A stretch of 6,187 nt of DNA. Source: Lysobacterales bacterium. Its GTDB lineage: Bacteria; Pseudomonadota; Gammaproteobacteria; Xanthomonadales; SZUA-36. Below the pieces are notes generated by a model. It searched no databases. It had not been told where the DNA came from and saw only the letters and a program-made list of their open reading frames with translations. Below, in pieces: positions 6,122 through 6,187 of this stretch. Position 1 is the first letter of the stretch; the number at the start of each line of letters is the position of its first letter. The position numbers and the translations under genes were made by a program. The stretch is from positions 1-6,187 of the forward strand of contig JAKITM010000122.1 in the NCBI GenBank assembly GCA_021648045.1. Reading direction: 5' to 3'.

Positions 6122-6187
6122 ACAGTTTTTAGCTGTTCTTGAATTGCATAATTCCTAAGTATTTTGCCAGCTTTTATCATTGTCATT

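Noticed and set aside
1..6187. tRNA, rRNA or CRISPR array
   Set aside because: No cloverleaf-like element, rRNA segment or regularly spaced repeats were seen in the intergenic regions.

Overview
This window reads as chromosomal DNA from a gammaproteobacterium. The main evidence is a complete glycine dehydrogenase (gcvP) of the bacterial single-chain type, with a C-terminal end that looks gammaproteobacterial. Species cannot be fixed from the sequence. gcvP has moderate GC content, while everything to its right is visibly richer in A and T and holds poorly characterised envelope-type genes. This is the usual picture of a core gene beside an accessory segment.

Left edge (1-258): the first 20 codons of a leftward gene run off the window. 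It has a good ribosome binding site, and its start codon lies inside a strong mRNA hairpin. The N-terminus is reminiscent of some IS110-family transposases, but 20 residues are too few to be certain. The 198-bp gap to gcvP also contains a 10-bp direct repeat and an 8-bp stem-loop just ahead of gcvP. No glycine riboswitch is visible.

Centre (259-3201): gcvP is intact, with all the expected motifs and the PLP lysine at residue 725. gcvT and gcvH are not adjacent.

Right part (3202-6187): a leftward gene for a membrane-anchored protein of unknown function converges on gcvP. From an AT-rich divergent region with a consensus sigma-70 promoter runs a tight three-gene rightward unit: a four-helix DUF2975-type membrane protein, a small YozG-like HTH regulator, and a small exported protein. 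The membrane protein and regulator form a recognised partnership. The exported protein is the unfamiliar addition. A leftward gene for a 317-residue protein converges on this unit. It looks N-terminally truncated: it has no export signal, no good ribosome binding site, and its frame is open upstream apart from a single amber codon.

The genes do not form one pathway. gcvP is housekeeping metabolism. The right-hand genes suggest envelope functions, with the DUF2975/HTH/exported-protein unit the most coherent candidate for an undescribed system.
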